This document shows, in pieces, positions 52,917 through 61,456 of a stretch of 64,000 nt of DNA; position 1 is the stretch's first letter; each line of letters begins with the position of its first letter. The position numbers and the translations under genes were made by a program. The stretch spans positions 6,262,001 to 6,326,000 of the forward strand of contig NZ_CP009281.1 in the NCBI RefSeq assembly GCF_000758585.1. The letters are read 5' to 3'. The notes under the pieces were generated by a model. It ran no database searches. It saw only the letters and a list, made by a program, of their open reading frames with translations, and was not told the origin of the DNA. Origin of the DNA: Paenibacillus sp. FSL R5-0345. Its GTDB lineage: Bacteria; Bacillota; Bacilli; Paenibacillales; Paenibacillaceae.

Positions 52917-53672
52917 CTAGACTTTTGTTACTTTATCTTTCTCACGCACCACTTTTAATGCGAATTTCGGCAGTGCAAGCATTCGTTTGTACCGAGTAGG
53001 CTCTTTTAGGAGGCGGTACAACCATTCTATTCTCATTTTTTGGAAGGCTTTTGGTGCCCTTTTACTCTTTCCAGAAATCACGTCAAAGCTGCCGCCGACC
53101 CCCATCATGATAGGAACACCCAGTTTGGATTTATATTTAGCAATCCATGGTTCCTGACTATCCGCACCTCTGGCAACAAATAGTAAGTCAGGATTAACCT
53201 TAACAATTCCAGCAACAATTTCTTCATCTGCTTCCGGACCAAAATATCCGTCGTGATATCCTGCAATAATAACACCCGGATATTGCAATTGTAACCTTTC
53301 AGCGGTTTCCCGAATCACTTCAGGCGTAGAACCAAGGAGATATACCTTCCAACTATATCTTTCACCCTGTCGCATCAATTCATGTAACAGATCATAACCT
53401 GCTACCCGTTCTGATACCGGCTCATTACAATAATTAGCAGCCCAAACAACGCCCGTCCCATCGGGGACAACCAATTCAGCCGATTTCATAATATCCATAT
53501 AAGCTGGATCTTCCAGTGCAGCCATAACCATAATCGGATTTGCTGTAATCACTTGATGCGGGATACGGGTATGAACAGCCTCCGTCAAATAGGCAACTGT
53601 TGCTGCCATATCAACTTTCGAGACTCTAATCCCAAAAATAGGAACTGTAGGTACCGCGCTTTCTGCTTTCAC
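52917..53672 (-). CDS. tagA: WecG/TagA/CpsF family glycosyltransferase
   Basis: Transfers a second sugar (ManNAc in known cases) to the lipid-linked GlcNAc. It has 251 residues. Family motifs: VITANPIMVMAALEDP, VVPDGTGVVWAA, LLGSTPEVIRE, YHDGYFG and GVGGSFDVISGKSKRAPKAFQKM. Start GTG at 53672 behind AAGGATGA; seven bases after csaB, so co-transcribed. Exact sugar specificity is not readable from sequence. Confidence 0.92.
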   Translation of the reverse strand: MKAESAVPTVPIFGIRVSKVDMAATVAYLTEAVHTRIPHQVITANPIMVMAALEDPAYMDIMKSAELVVPDGTGVVWAANYCNEPVSERVAGYDLLHELMRQGERYSWKVYLLGSTPEVIRETAERLQLQYPGVIIAGYHDGYFGPEADEEIVAGIVKVNPDLLFVARGADSQEPWIAKYKSKLGVPIMMGVGGSFDVISGKSKRAPKAFQKMRIEWLYRLLKEPTRYKRMLALPKFALKVVREKDKVTKV

Positions 53673-53678
53673 TTTAGA

Positions 53679-54815
53679 TCATCCTTTATGGTGAAAATAT
53701 TCTACAATTTGCCGAGCTGGTGCCCCTGCTTCTTGAATCAACTTGGAAATGACATCTTTCCGTTCTGTTTTCCATTCCTGACCTGTGTTCAAAAGATGGA
53801 CAATCTCGGCAGCAACATGTTCAGCATCAAGTGCGTTTGTTGCTCCAACAGGATGGCACTGGATTCTTTCCAGAAAATGATCGATCTTCGGATCATAAGA
53901 AATACCTATCAGTGGAACACGTCTTCCAGCCGCGTATATCAAGCTATGAAGTCGCATACCGATCAGAACATCGCATTCTCCCACTTCCCGTAGCATCTGT
54001 TGTGGGTGAATAGCATCCTCACAAATACTGACCTGCCCACCATGTTCGGTTATACTTCCCTTCAGCTTATCCATCAGATAACGTGAAGCCTCATTGTCCG
54101 ATGGGGTGTGAAAAGGGAGGAATCGCAAATGTAACGGAACCTCACGGTTGGCCTTAATCAAGCCTTGTGCAAGAGCCTCCAGTTCTCTGCGGTCTTGCTC
54201 CCAAAAACGTACCGATATCCCAATCACCGGAAGTGAATCAGATAATTCTAAAGATCGTGTAGCAACATCCGTGTCCTCTGGCAAAGACAAGCCCATTACC
54301 GGATCGGGAACAACTTCTACGTTCTTCTGCTCTAGTCCCATAGATAGGAGAAGTTCGCGGGATTGTTCATCCCGCACAGATATATAGTTACATTTACGAA
54401 ACACGGATTTGATTAACGGGTGAAAAAGTTTGCGATTCACAGGTCCGATACCTTGAGCATAGATAAAAGTTGGTCTACCCATCCACTGCGCAAGCTTAAT
54501 AATACCTAAATAGTAAGGAATACTCTTACTGCCTGTTACATCCTGCAGCAAGCTGCCCCCGCCACTGATCAGACCAGCGCTCTCATAAATAGCTTGGCGG
54601 ACTTCAACAAGCTTCATCCGGTGTACGGATTTCACTCCATATGTGGCGCTTGTCCACTCAGGATCAATGGATAGCACGATAGGCTCAATGGATATACCCA
54701 AAGCTTGAGACTGTTTCTGCAGTGCAATTAGTATAGACTGCAATACCGCCTCATCTCCACTGTTACGAAAACCATAGTAACCAGAGATAACTATCTTTTT
54801 TGGAGTGGCGACCAT
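53679..54815 (-). CDS. csaB: Polysaccharide pyruvyl transferase CsaB
   Basis: Adds ketal-pyruvate to the secondary cell-wall polymer, the ligand of SLH domains. About 378 residues from ATG 54815 (MVATPKKIVISGYYGFRNSGDEAV), behind AAGGGTG; an upstream in-frame start at 54845 is rejected. The GYYGFRNSGDEA loop, the GGGSLLQDVTG block and RLHSLIYAAGRRVP are CsaB features. It overlaps the upstream membrane protein gene by 25 bases and lies directly before tagA, so one operon. Confidence 0.94.
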   Translation of the reverse strand: MVATPKKIVISGYYGFRNSGDEAVLQSILIALQKQSQALGISIEPIVLSIDPEWTSATYGVKSVHRMKLVEVRQAIYESAGLISGGGSLLQDVTGSKSIPYYLGIIKLAQWMGRPTFIYAQGIGPVNRKLFHPLIKSVFRKCNYISVRDEQSRELLLSMGLEQKNVEVVPDPVMGLSLPEDTDVATRSLELSDSLPVIGISVRFWEQDRRELEALAQGLIKANREVPLHLRFLPFHTPSDNEASRYLMDKLKGSITEHGGQVSICEDAIHPQQMLREVGECDVLIGMRLHSLIYAAGRRVPLIGISYDPKIDHFLERIQCHPVGATNALDAEHVAAEIVHLLNTGQEWKTERKDVISKLIQEAGAPARQIVEYFHHKG

Positions 54816-56827
54816 CGTTTCCAACACCCTTCTGCAATCTGCCATACGACTACGGCAATTATACCAATGATCAGTCCGAGACCAAGACCGAGCAATCCGC
54901 GAACCAGCGAGATCAGAACAGGTGAATGAATATGTGCAAAGGTATCCACCATGGAGAGCTGACCGATTACGGCAATAATCATAATAAATGCTGCACTCCG
55001 GTATCTAAAGGCTAGGAATGCACCCAAAATTAAGAGTGGGTGAGCCAGTAAAAATTCTTTGTTACGTGGCCGGACACCGACCGTATTCTCTAGGAATGTA
55101 CGGAAGGCCATTTCTAAAGGTGTTACGTTGCCACCATTTCCAGTTCGGCTCAAATAATACATCCCCACTACCCCAAGAACCGCAGCGGCAATAACCCAAG
55201 CCAGTGTAATAGGTGTCCGAAGCAGCTTGCCTGTTTTGTTGAAAACAAACTCTCCACGGTATAAAAGTACATATAGTGCCACAAGGCCGATAGGTGCCAT
55301 GTGCAGTAGACTAACACCACGGAACTGGTCCAGCACTAAACTGTAGGTTATGTTGTTGAGCAGTGCGATCACGAATGGCACAGCACTCAAAGAAATTAAT
55401 GAGGTCTTCAGATAAAGCACCAGGCTATGTGTGAACCGACGTTGCGGGCTCATAGCCTTATAGGTAAGGTTATTGCCCCGTAAAGGAGGCCCCATTTCAT
55501 TGACCTTACGAATGGCAAGTACAACCGCAAGAGTTGGTGCACTTATCGCGGCCGCTAGCGCCAGTGCCTGCTCAAACAGCTCTGGTTTCAATACCAGCAG
55601 GCCTGCACTTCCCAGTAATCCTAGCACCCATGCTGGGATCGTAAGCCAAGGAATAAAGTAAGAAATCAGCAGCGCCACTAACGAGACTGCGCCAACTACT
55701 GCAACTAGCTTGAAGTAACGCTGATAAGACGAATCTACAACCTCAAAAGCCGTAGCTTGTCCTAACTTAAACCCATTGTCTTTGATCTGCTCAACGGCAC
55801 CACCAGGATCACTAAGACTCGTGACAAGGTTGTCCAGCGTATCTGTTATCTGTGCCTTAGCTGTATTCCGTGAAGGAATCGTATTTAAATAAATCATGCG
55901 GATATTACGATCCTTTGTTGCCAAAGCGAAACGATCCGAGATCACTTTTGGATCTAAGGCAGAATCACCTTCACTAAGGGAATATAACCGTGTTACGTTA
56001 TAGTCCAGCAAATAAGCAAGCTTGTTAAAGCCCTTCTGCTGTTTCTTAATATTTTCAATCGCTGCAATTCCGATTCCACGTTCTTTAAGGAGGTTTGCAA
56101 AGTCAGTGATACTGCCAGTATCGGCATCATCATTAAACCCTTTAACGGACTCTCCTTCGAATAGGATTCGTTTTACACCCAATTCTTCATAACGATCCAA
56201 CAGCTTCTCAACCGTTGCTTTATTATAAGTCAAAGAATCCACAAGACGCGGTACAATGGTGAACCCTTTGTCATGCAGCATCTCCAGTGTAAATGGATCT
56301 GGCTGAAGTGGCTTCAGTGTAGCATCTTCTATTGGAGTCTCAATAATAAGACCTTGTTGTCCGCGGAAACTCCATTCCTTTGAAGTAATCCCAAGATTAC
56401 CGAATGCCTCTTTAATAACAGGCGCCAGAGCCTGGTAGTAATCAGGATTAGTAAAAAGAACATAAGTATAATTCTCATTCTCCGGAATGATTGTATCCGT
56501 AAGATTAGCGATATCAGCCGCACCCCACATCATTAGACGACGCGCCTTACGATAATCTTCCAGCGTGCTTTCGTAAATCGCCATGCTCTGAACACCAGCA
56601 TCTTTTAGGCGATCTAATTGTTCAGAAATATAATTCTGCGGATTTGCACGATAGCTGGCGACTTCAACTAAATCACGATAATCAAATACAAATTCCACTG
56701 TCTTGGAAGACTTCTCCGTCTGCAGACGGTCATAGACAACAGGCAGGGCAGCTAAAACGCCAACCACAACTATAATCCACAGCCACTTTCGGGAAGAAAT
56801 ATTCCAACGTTGCCATTTTTGCTGCAC
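54791..56827 (-). CDS. Polytopic membrane protein, DUF5693-like, coupled to csaB
   Basis: About 678 residues from GTG 56827 (behind AGGAGG, eight-base spacing; TTG 56830 is an alternative). One N-terminal membrane segment, a periplasmic/extracellular region of about 330 residues (LVEVASYRANPQNYISEQLDRL ... FRGQQGLII), then about eight to ten membrane segments in the C-terminal half ending in a short tail. The region matches what I recall of DUF5693. It occupies the place where Bacillus anthracis has the transporter csaA, next to csaB, which suggests a role in wall-polymer export or assembly; unproven. Confidence 0.75.
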   Translation of the reverse strand: MQQKWQRWNISSRKWLWIIVVVGVLAALPVVYDRLQTEKSSKTVEFVFDYRDLVEVASYRANPQNYISEQLDRLKDAGVQSMAIYESTLEDYRKARRLMMWGAADIANLTDTIIPENENYTYVLFTNPDYYQALAPVIKEAFGNLGITSKEWSFRGQQGLIIETPIEDATLKPLQPDPFTLEMLHDKGFTIVPRLVDSLTYNKATVEKLLDRYEELGVKRILFEGESVKGFNDDADTGSITDFANLLKERGIGIAAIENIKKQQKGFNKLAYLLDYNVTRLYSLSEGDSALDPKVISDRFALATKDRNIRMIYLNTIPSRNTAKAQITDTLDNLVTSLSDPGGAVEQIKDNGFKLGQATAFEVVDSSYQRYFKLVAVVGAVSLVALLISYFIPWLTIPAWVLGLLGSAGLLVLKPELFEQALALAAAISAPTLAVVLAIRKVNEMGPPLRGNNLTYKAMSPQRRFTHSLVLYLKTSLISLSAVPFVIALLNNITYSLVLDQFRGVSLLHMAPIGLVALYVLLYRGEFVFNKTGKLLRTPITLAWVIAAAVLGVVGMYYLSRTGNGGNVTPLEMAFRTFLENTVGVRPRNKEFLLAHPLLILGAFLAFRYRSAAFIMIIAVIGQLSMVDTFAHIHSPVLISLVRGLLGLGLGLIIGIIAVVVWQIAEGCWKRWSPLQKR

Positions 56828-56869
56828 CAAAAGTACCTCCTCTTTCACTTTAAAACTCTTTTTACAAAA

Positions 56870-56962
56870 GTAGAAACGGATCGTCATCCTTTTAGAGACG
56901 GTACCCGTTTCTACGTAAAAAATATAATTTCACAATATAGAATGCGCTCTATATTCTTATTT
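56870..56962. repeat. Dispersed palindromic repeat, family 2, copy 3
   Basis: The perfect stem GTAGAAACGG (56870-56879) with CCGTTTCTAC (56905-56914), then an AT-rich hairpin AATATAGA-ATGCGC-TCTATATT (56934-56955). Same layout and orientation as the copies at 10279 and 31708. It lies between the phosphosugar mutase and the DUF5693-like gene. Confidence 0.8.
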
Positions 56963-58683
56963 TATTGTTCCCCGTCAACACGGGCCATAACCTGTTTGGA
57001 TAGTGTAGCTACCTTGTCTTTAGCATTCTGCAAGGATTCACCCACAACCGCAAAATAAACTTTAATCTTTGGTTCGGTACCGGAAGGACGCAAGCAGAAC
57101 CATGAACCGTCAGCGAGCAAATATTTCAATACATTTTCCTTCGGCAGACCATTCAAGCCTAGTGAATAATCCAGCACCTCTGTAACGGCAGATCCGGCAA
57201 TTTCTTGTGGTGCATTTGTACGCCAATCATTCATAATACCTTGAATTTGCGCAACGCCATCCTTGCCCTTTAAGGTACGGGACTCCAGGCTTTCCAAGAA
57301 GTATCCGAACTGCTCATACAATTCCTGAAGAACATCATATAGTGTTTTGCCTTGAGCTTTGTAATAAGCACCTGCTTCAGCGATCAACATAGCCGCAAGA
57401 ACGGCGTCCTTATCACGAGCATAGTTACCTGCAAGATAACCATAGCTTTCTTCATAACCGAAAAGATATGTGTAATCTCCGGATTGTTCGAATTGAGTCA
57501 TTTTTTCGCCAATATATTTGAAGCCCGTTAGCGTATTAAATACAGTTGCACCATAATGAGAAGCTACAGCAGCCCCCATCTCGCTCGTCACGATAGTCTT
57601 CACAACTGCACCATTGCTAGGCAACTTACCTTGTTCCTGTAAACGGCTCAAATAATAATGAATCATCAGAGCTCCAGATTGATTGCCCGACAAAACAACA
57701 AATTTACCTTCATTGTCGCGAACCACTGCCCCCATACGGTCTGCATCGGGATCCGTACCAATTAAGAGATCCGCATTCAACTCTTCACCCAGCTTCATAG
57801 CTAGTGTAAATGCTTCGCGCTCCTCTGGGTTCGGCGATTTCACAGTAGAAAATTCGGAATCTGGTTGCTCTTGCTCAGGTACTACATGCACCTGTGTGAA
57901 CCCAATTTTCTCAAGCACACGACGAACTGGCAGATTACCAGTACCATGTAGCGGGGTGTATACGATTTTGAAGTCTTTACCAAGCGTAGAGGCAATCTCT
58001 TCACTTGCAAGACTAACCGCAGCGACAGTATCGGTAAACGCTTCGTCATCCTTCTCACCAAGCCAGTGCAGCAAACCTTGGCGCTCCGCTTCTTCTTGGG
58101 AAATCCGTTTCACACCATCAAAAGTGTCAACCCCTAATATGTAAGAAATGACCTTTTCGGCTTCGTCAGGAACAAGCTGTCCCCCTTCAGAATTATAAAC
58201 TTTATACCCGTTATATTCTGGCGGATTATGACTTGCAGTAATAACAATACCACCCGTTGCCTTCAAATGACGTACGCTGAACGAGAGTTGCGGTGTTGAA
58301 CGCAGAGAAGTGAATAAATGAGCCTCAATGCCATTAGCAGCCAATACTAGAGCAGCCTCAAGCGTGAATTCTGGCGAGAATCGACGGGAGTCATGAGCGA
58401 TAACAACAGAAGGTCTTCCCTCTCCAGTATGCTTTTCCAGAATATAATTAGCGAAACCTTGTGTAGCTCTGCCTACCGTATAACGATTGATACGATTACT
58501 ACCCGCACCAATTACACCGCGTAGACCACCTGTACCAAATTCTAGATCTCTATAAAATCGTTCCTCAAGCTCCTGTGGTTCGTTCTCCAGCGCACGCAGC
58601 TCCGCCTTCGTAGACTCATCGACAGAGGCGTTCTCCAGCCAGCGAGATAAGGTTTCTGCCGCTTTTGGGCTTAATTGAGTCAT
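56962..58683 (-). CDS. pgcA: Phosphoglucomutase/phosphomannomutase (phosphosugar mutase)
   Basis: Interconverts hexose-1- and hexose-6-phosphates for wall polymer and glycolipid precursor synthesis. It has 573 residues. The alpha-D-phosphohexomutase signature TASHNPPEYNGYKVYN contains the phosphoserine near residue 149; metal-binding GTDPDADRMG and the C-terminal phosphate-binding RPSGTEPKIKVY are intact. ATG at 58683, behind AAGGAGAG. It sits upstream of the wall-polymer genes. Which sugar it prefers cannot be told from sequence. Confidence 0.94.
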   Translation of the reverse strand: MTQLSPKAAETLSRWLENASVDESTKAELRALENEPQELEERFYRDLEFGTGGLRGVIGAGSNRINRYTVGRATQGFANYILEKHTGEGRPSVVIAHDSRRFSPEFTLEAALVLAANGIEAHLFTSLRSTPQLSFSVRHLKATGGIVITASHNPPEYNGYKVYNSEGGQLVPDEAEKVISYILGVDTFDGVKRISQEEAERQGLLHWLGEKDDEAFTDTVAAVSLASEEIASTLGKDFKIVYTPLHGTGNLPVRRVLEKIGFTQVHVVPEQEQPDSEFSTVKSPNPEEREAFTLAMKLGEELNADLLIGTDPDADRMGAVVRDNEGKFVVLSGNQSGALMIHYYLSRLQEQGKLPSNGAVVKTIVTSEMGAAVASHYGATVFNTLTGFKYIGEKMTQFEQSGDYTYLFGYEESYGYLAGNYARDKDAVLAAMLIAEAGAYYKAQGKTLYDVLQELYEQFGYFLESLESRTLKGKDGVAQIQGIMNDWRTNAPQEIAGSAVTEVLDYSLGLNGLPKENVLKYLLADGSWFCLRPSGTEPKIKVYFAVVGESLQNAKDKVATLSKQVMARVDGEQ

Positions 58684-58730
58684 TTAGAATCTCTCCTTCT
58701 CCATGTATAATATATTTTTGCTAATTAATA

Positions 58731-59153
58731 TTAGCTCAGAGCAAACATAATTTCCCCAGAGGCAACAACTTTTCCATCAACCGATGCAGTAGCTTGTCCT
58801 TTTCCAATACTGCCCTTAAGGCGGGTAATCTCCACTTCAAGAGTGAGCGTATCTCCCGGTACAACTTGACCACGGAAACGGAATCCATCCAGCCCAGCTA
58901 AAAATCCAATTCGGCCGCGATTCGCTTCTACCCCCAGAATAGCAACTGCACCAACTTGGGCAAGCGCTTCTGTAATCAATACACCCGGCATTACCGGATA
59001 ACCTGGAAAATGACCTGCGAAGAAAGGTTCATTGATCGTTACATTTTTGATGCCTACAGCTCGTTTACCCATTTCAATCTCTGTGATTTTGTCCACCAGC
59101 AGAAATGGAGGCCGATGGGGGATGATTTCTTGAATTTGGTTAATATCCAGCAT
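58731..59153 (-). CDS. fabZ: 3-hydroxyacyl-ACP dehydratase FabZ
   Basis: Hot-dog-fold dehydratase of fatty-acid elongation. It has 140 residues. Catalytic His48 and Glu62 lie in [20 protein letters not shown]; the opening [14 protein letters not shown] is typical. ATG at 59153 behind GAAAGGAG. A GC-rich leader (59280-59340) precedes it with a promoter-like TATAAT. Confidence 0.96.
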   Translation of the reverse strand: MLDINQIQEIIPHRPPFLLVDKITEIEMGKRAVGIKNVTINEPFFAGHFPGYPVMPGVLITEALAQVGAVAILGVEANRGRIGFLAGLDGFRFRGQVVPGDTLTLEVEITRLKGSIGKGQATASVDGKVVASGEIMFALS

Positions 59154-59360
59154 TATAACAAAACTCCTTTCGGATGTTACTTCATTTATTCTTCGCCGAA
59201 CTGCATAAATTTAGGCAGCTTCGGTAAAAACTATAACTATCCTTCACCACCTGCAGAAGTGGAGGTTAAGATAAGGGGCTTTCTCCACCGGATGCGACAG
59301 CATGGCGGAGAGGGCCCTTTTTGCTGCCCGTGGCCCCCCACCATTATACATTTATCCGTA
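59154..59360 (-). promoter_or_regulatory. fabZ leader with GC-rich hairpin block
   Basis: TATAAT at 59343-59348 could be the -10 (no clear -35; the upstream terminator T-run occupies that position). The leader contains CTCCGCC...GGTGGAG and CCAC-TTCTGCAG-GTGG stems and is GC-rich in an AT-rich gap. No FapR-type palindrome is seen. Confidence 0.45.
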
Positions 59361-59395
59361 TAAAAAAGAAAACTCCCTTATACAACAAGGGAGTC
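59361..59395 (-). terminator. Terminator after epuA
   Basis: The stem ACTCCCTT with AAGGGAGT is followed by TTTCTTTTTT on the minus strand. Confidence 0.9.
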
Positions 59396-59409
59396 ATTAT
59401 CCTCTTTAA

Positions 59410-59646
59410 TTATGGAGCAAAAACCAAATCATATACATGTCTCCATGTGCTCCATTGTAGAACATCGCTAAACTCTTTTTTGCCAAGGACGACGTAACCG
59501 ACGACCAGCCCGCCTCCAAGTGCAGCTACGAGAAGCAAAGGAATAAGAATCCACTGGATGAGTGTCCATTTTGATAATCCTCGCTGCTTCGTCTCTTTTT
59601 TGTCTTCGGGTTTGTCTTCCGACTTCACCTTTTTCTTACGTTCCAT
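59410..59646 (-). CDS. epuA: EpuA/YwzB-type small membrane protein (DNA-directed RNA polymerase subunit beta family name)
   Basis: 78 residues: a lysine/glutamate-rich cytoplasmic N-terminus (ERKKKVKSEDKPEDKKETK), one membrane segment (WILIPLLLVAALGGGLVVGYVVLG) and a short tail (FSDVLQWSTWRHVYDLVF). The family is often mis-named after RNA polymerase; function unclear. Its place after flhP equals ywzB in Bacillus. ATG at 59646, with GAGGTGAAGGA upstream. Terminator downstream. Confidence 0.85.
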   Translation of the reverse strand: MERKKKVKSEDKPEDKKETKQRGLSKWTLIQWILIPLLLVAALGGGLVVGYVVLGKKEFSDVLQWSTWRHVYDLVFAP

Positions 59647-59656
59647 TCCTTCACCT

Positions 59657-60478
59657 CTACCCGCGCATGTTATTGGCCAGACCTAGCATCTGATCACTTG
59701 AAGAAAGCGCCCGAGCTGCGAGTTGATACGTACGTTGAATCTGCATCATTTCTGTCATTTCTGTGGTCATGTCGACATTCGACTGCTCCAGCCACCCTGA
59801 GCGCACTCCAATTCCAGAAGCCTCACCTGCCGCTCTTTGAACAAAAGCCTGCTGTGCTGTTACTCCATCGGCAAGCATATAGAAATTTCCGTCCACTGCC
59901 TTTAAAGCATTCTGTGTCTTAGGTTCTACAATCATTATAGTACCCGCTACCTGAACAGGTCCATTCTCAGTCTGTTTCGTTAATACACGACCAGATTCAT
60001 CGATAGCCGCATTCACGCCCACAGGAACCGTTAAAGGATTACCTGCTGTATTCAGTACCGAATTCCCCGTATTATCTACAAGGACCATCTTCGTTGCATC
60101 GGTGGTGTCCGGAGTAAAGTGAAAGTCACCTTGTCGTGTATAAGCTGTAGTTCCATTGACCTGAACTCCAAAAAGCCCATTACCTTGAATCGCCAAATCG
60201 GTTGGATTACCGGTTTCTTTAAGAGGTCCTTCTTCCCAATTGGTCGTAATCGAAGGCACATAAGTCCCAAAACCGATATTAAAACCCAGCGGTGTAGCGC
60301 GGCCCGGCTGATCATAGTCATCTGATTGCTGCTGTACACGAGTCAGCACATCCTCAAAGGAGCCTTGCTTGCGCTTATAGCCATTTGTATCCATATTGGC
60401 TAGATTATCCGCTATAATATCAAGCCGCTTCTGAAGGCTGGACATGGAGACTGCTGCACTAATCGTTGAGTTGTTCAT
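59657..60478 (-). CDS. flhP: flagellar hook-basal body protein FlhP
   Basis: FlgG/FlgF-type rod or basal body component. It has 273 residues. The N-terminal signature is SSLQKRLDIIADNLANMDTNGYKRK and the C-terminal is LEQSNVDMTTEMTEMMQIQRTYQLAARAL, both FlgF/G hallmarks. ATG at 60478. It lies 52 bases after flhO and 10 before epuA. Confidence 0.93.
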   Translation of the reverse strand: MNNSTISAAVSMSSLQKRLDIIADNLANMDTNGYKRKQGSFEDVLTRVQQQSDDYDQPGRATPLGFNIGFGTYVPSITTNWEEGPLKETGNPTDLAIQGNGLFGVQVNGTTAYTRQGDFHFTPDTTDATKMVLVDNTGNSVLNTAGNPLTVPVGVNAAIDESGRVLTKQTENGPVQVAGTIMIVEPKTQNALKAVDGNFYMLADGVTAQQAFVQRAAGEASGIGVRSGWLEQSNVDMTTEMTEMMQIQRTYQLAARALSSSDQMLGLANNMRG

Positions 60479-60530
60479 AGATCAAACCTCCTATAAGCTT
60501 TACCTGTAAAGCTCAGTTCATAAGTAGTGC

Positions 60531-61409
60531 CTATACCCTGCCGACTTCAGTTACAGCCTTTTGCAAGCTGCTATCATAATATTGAACGATCTTTTGGTTT
60601 GCTTCATAAGCCCGGTATGCAGCATTCAAATCTACAGTAACCTGGGTAGGGTCAACATTAGAGCCCTCTAAGTATCCTTGACGCACCTGCAAGTTATCAG
60701 TTGCATTGGAGTAACGAATGTCCGCCGCCGCTATATCAACAGCGTGAAACACACCTTTACCATCACGCACAAGCTCCTGCGGCTTTGTAACTACACTCAC
60801 ACCAATTTTGGTCCCTGTCGGAAGTCCTGTTTCTGGATTTAGTACATTCCCCTGCCCGTCCACTTTAAGGGTGTCCTGATTTCCTGTCAAGACAAGAGGC
60901 TTGCCAGTGGAATCAAGAACCTTGAAACCTCCACTGCTCAAAACTTCTCCCGTAGCTGCATTTACTGAGAAACTTCCATTTCGGGTAAATAAGTTATTGC
61001 CTTCAGCATCCTGTACTGTAAAGAAAGCCTGTGGACGGTAAATAACCTCACCATCAGGGCTTACATATTTCCCCGAACCATCAAAAGATATATTCTGACC
61101 CGTCACAGGGTCCGTGACTTGCAAATCCGTAGATAAAGCAAAATCCATAGACTTGCCGCTCTCTCTTAAATCACCCTGTAAGTATTGGGATATCGACTGT
61201 TCTGCAAAAACCCCCGTGTTAAGGCGCCCAACCGGCGTGGTATTGCCATTACTCATAGCCGAGATCAAGACATCCGGAAAAGCATGATTAACACTATCAA
61301 CCTGCTTATATCCCGTTGTATTTAAGTTAGCAATGTTCTGTGTTGCCGTATCGTGTCTACGTTGCTGCGCAACCATACCTGCAGCGGCCGTATATAATCC
61401 TCTTATCAT
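60531..61409 (-). CDS. flhO: flagellar hook-basal body protein FlhO
   Basis: Partner of FlhP, rod-type protein. It has 292 residues. N-terminus MIRGLYTAAAGMVAQQRRHDTATQNIANLNTTGYKQ, C-terminus LEGSNVDPTQVTVDLNAAYRAYEANQKIV. ATG at 61409. It follows mbl by 47 bases, the conserved mbl-flhO-flhP arrangement. Confidence 0.93.
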   Translation of the reverse strand: MIRGLYTAAAGMVAQQRRHDTATQNIANLNTTGYKQVDSVNHAFPDVLISAMSNGNTTPVGRLNTGVFAEQSISQYLQGDLRESGKSMDFALSTDLQVTDPVTGQNISFDGSGKYVSPDGEVIYRPQAFFTVQDAEGNNLFTRNGSFSVNAATGEVLSSGGFKVLDSTGKPLVLTGNQDTLKVDGQGNVLNPETGLPTGTKIGVSVVTKPQELVRDGKGVFHAVDIAAADIRYSNATDNLQVRQGYLEGSNVDPTQVTVDLNAAYRAYEANQKIVQYYDSSLQKAVTEVGRV

Positions 61410-61456
61410 GAAGGTAGTCTCCTTCCGAATCTAATGCTACCTTTTATATCGGCTGC

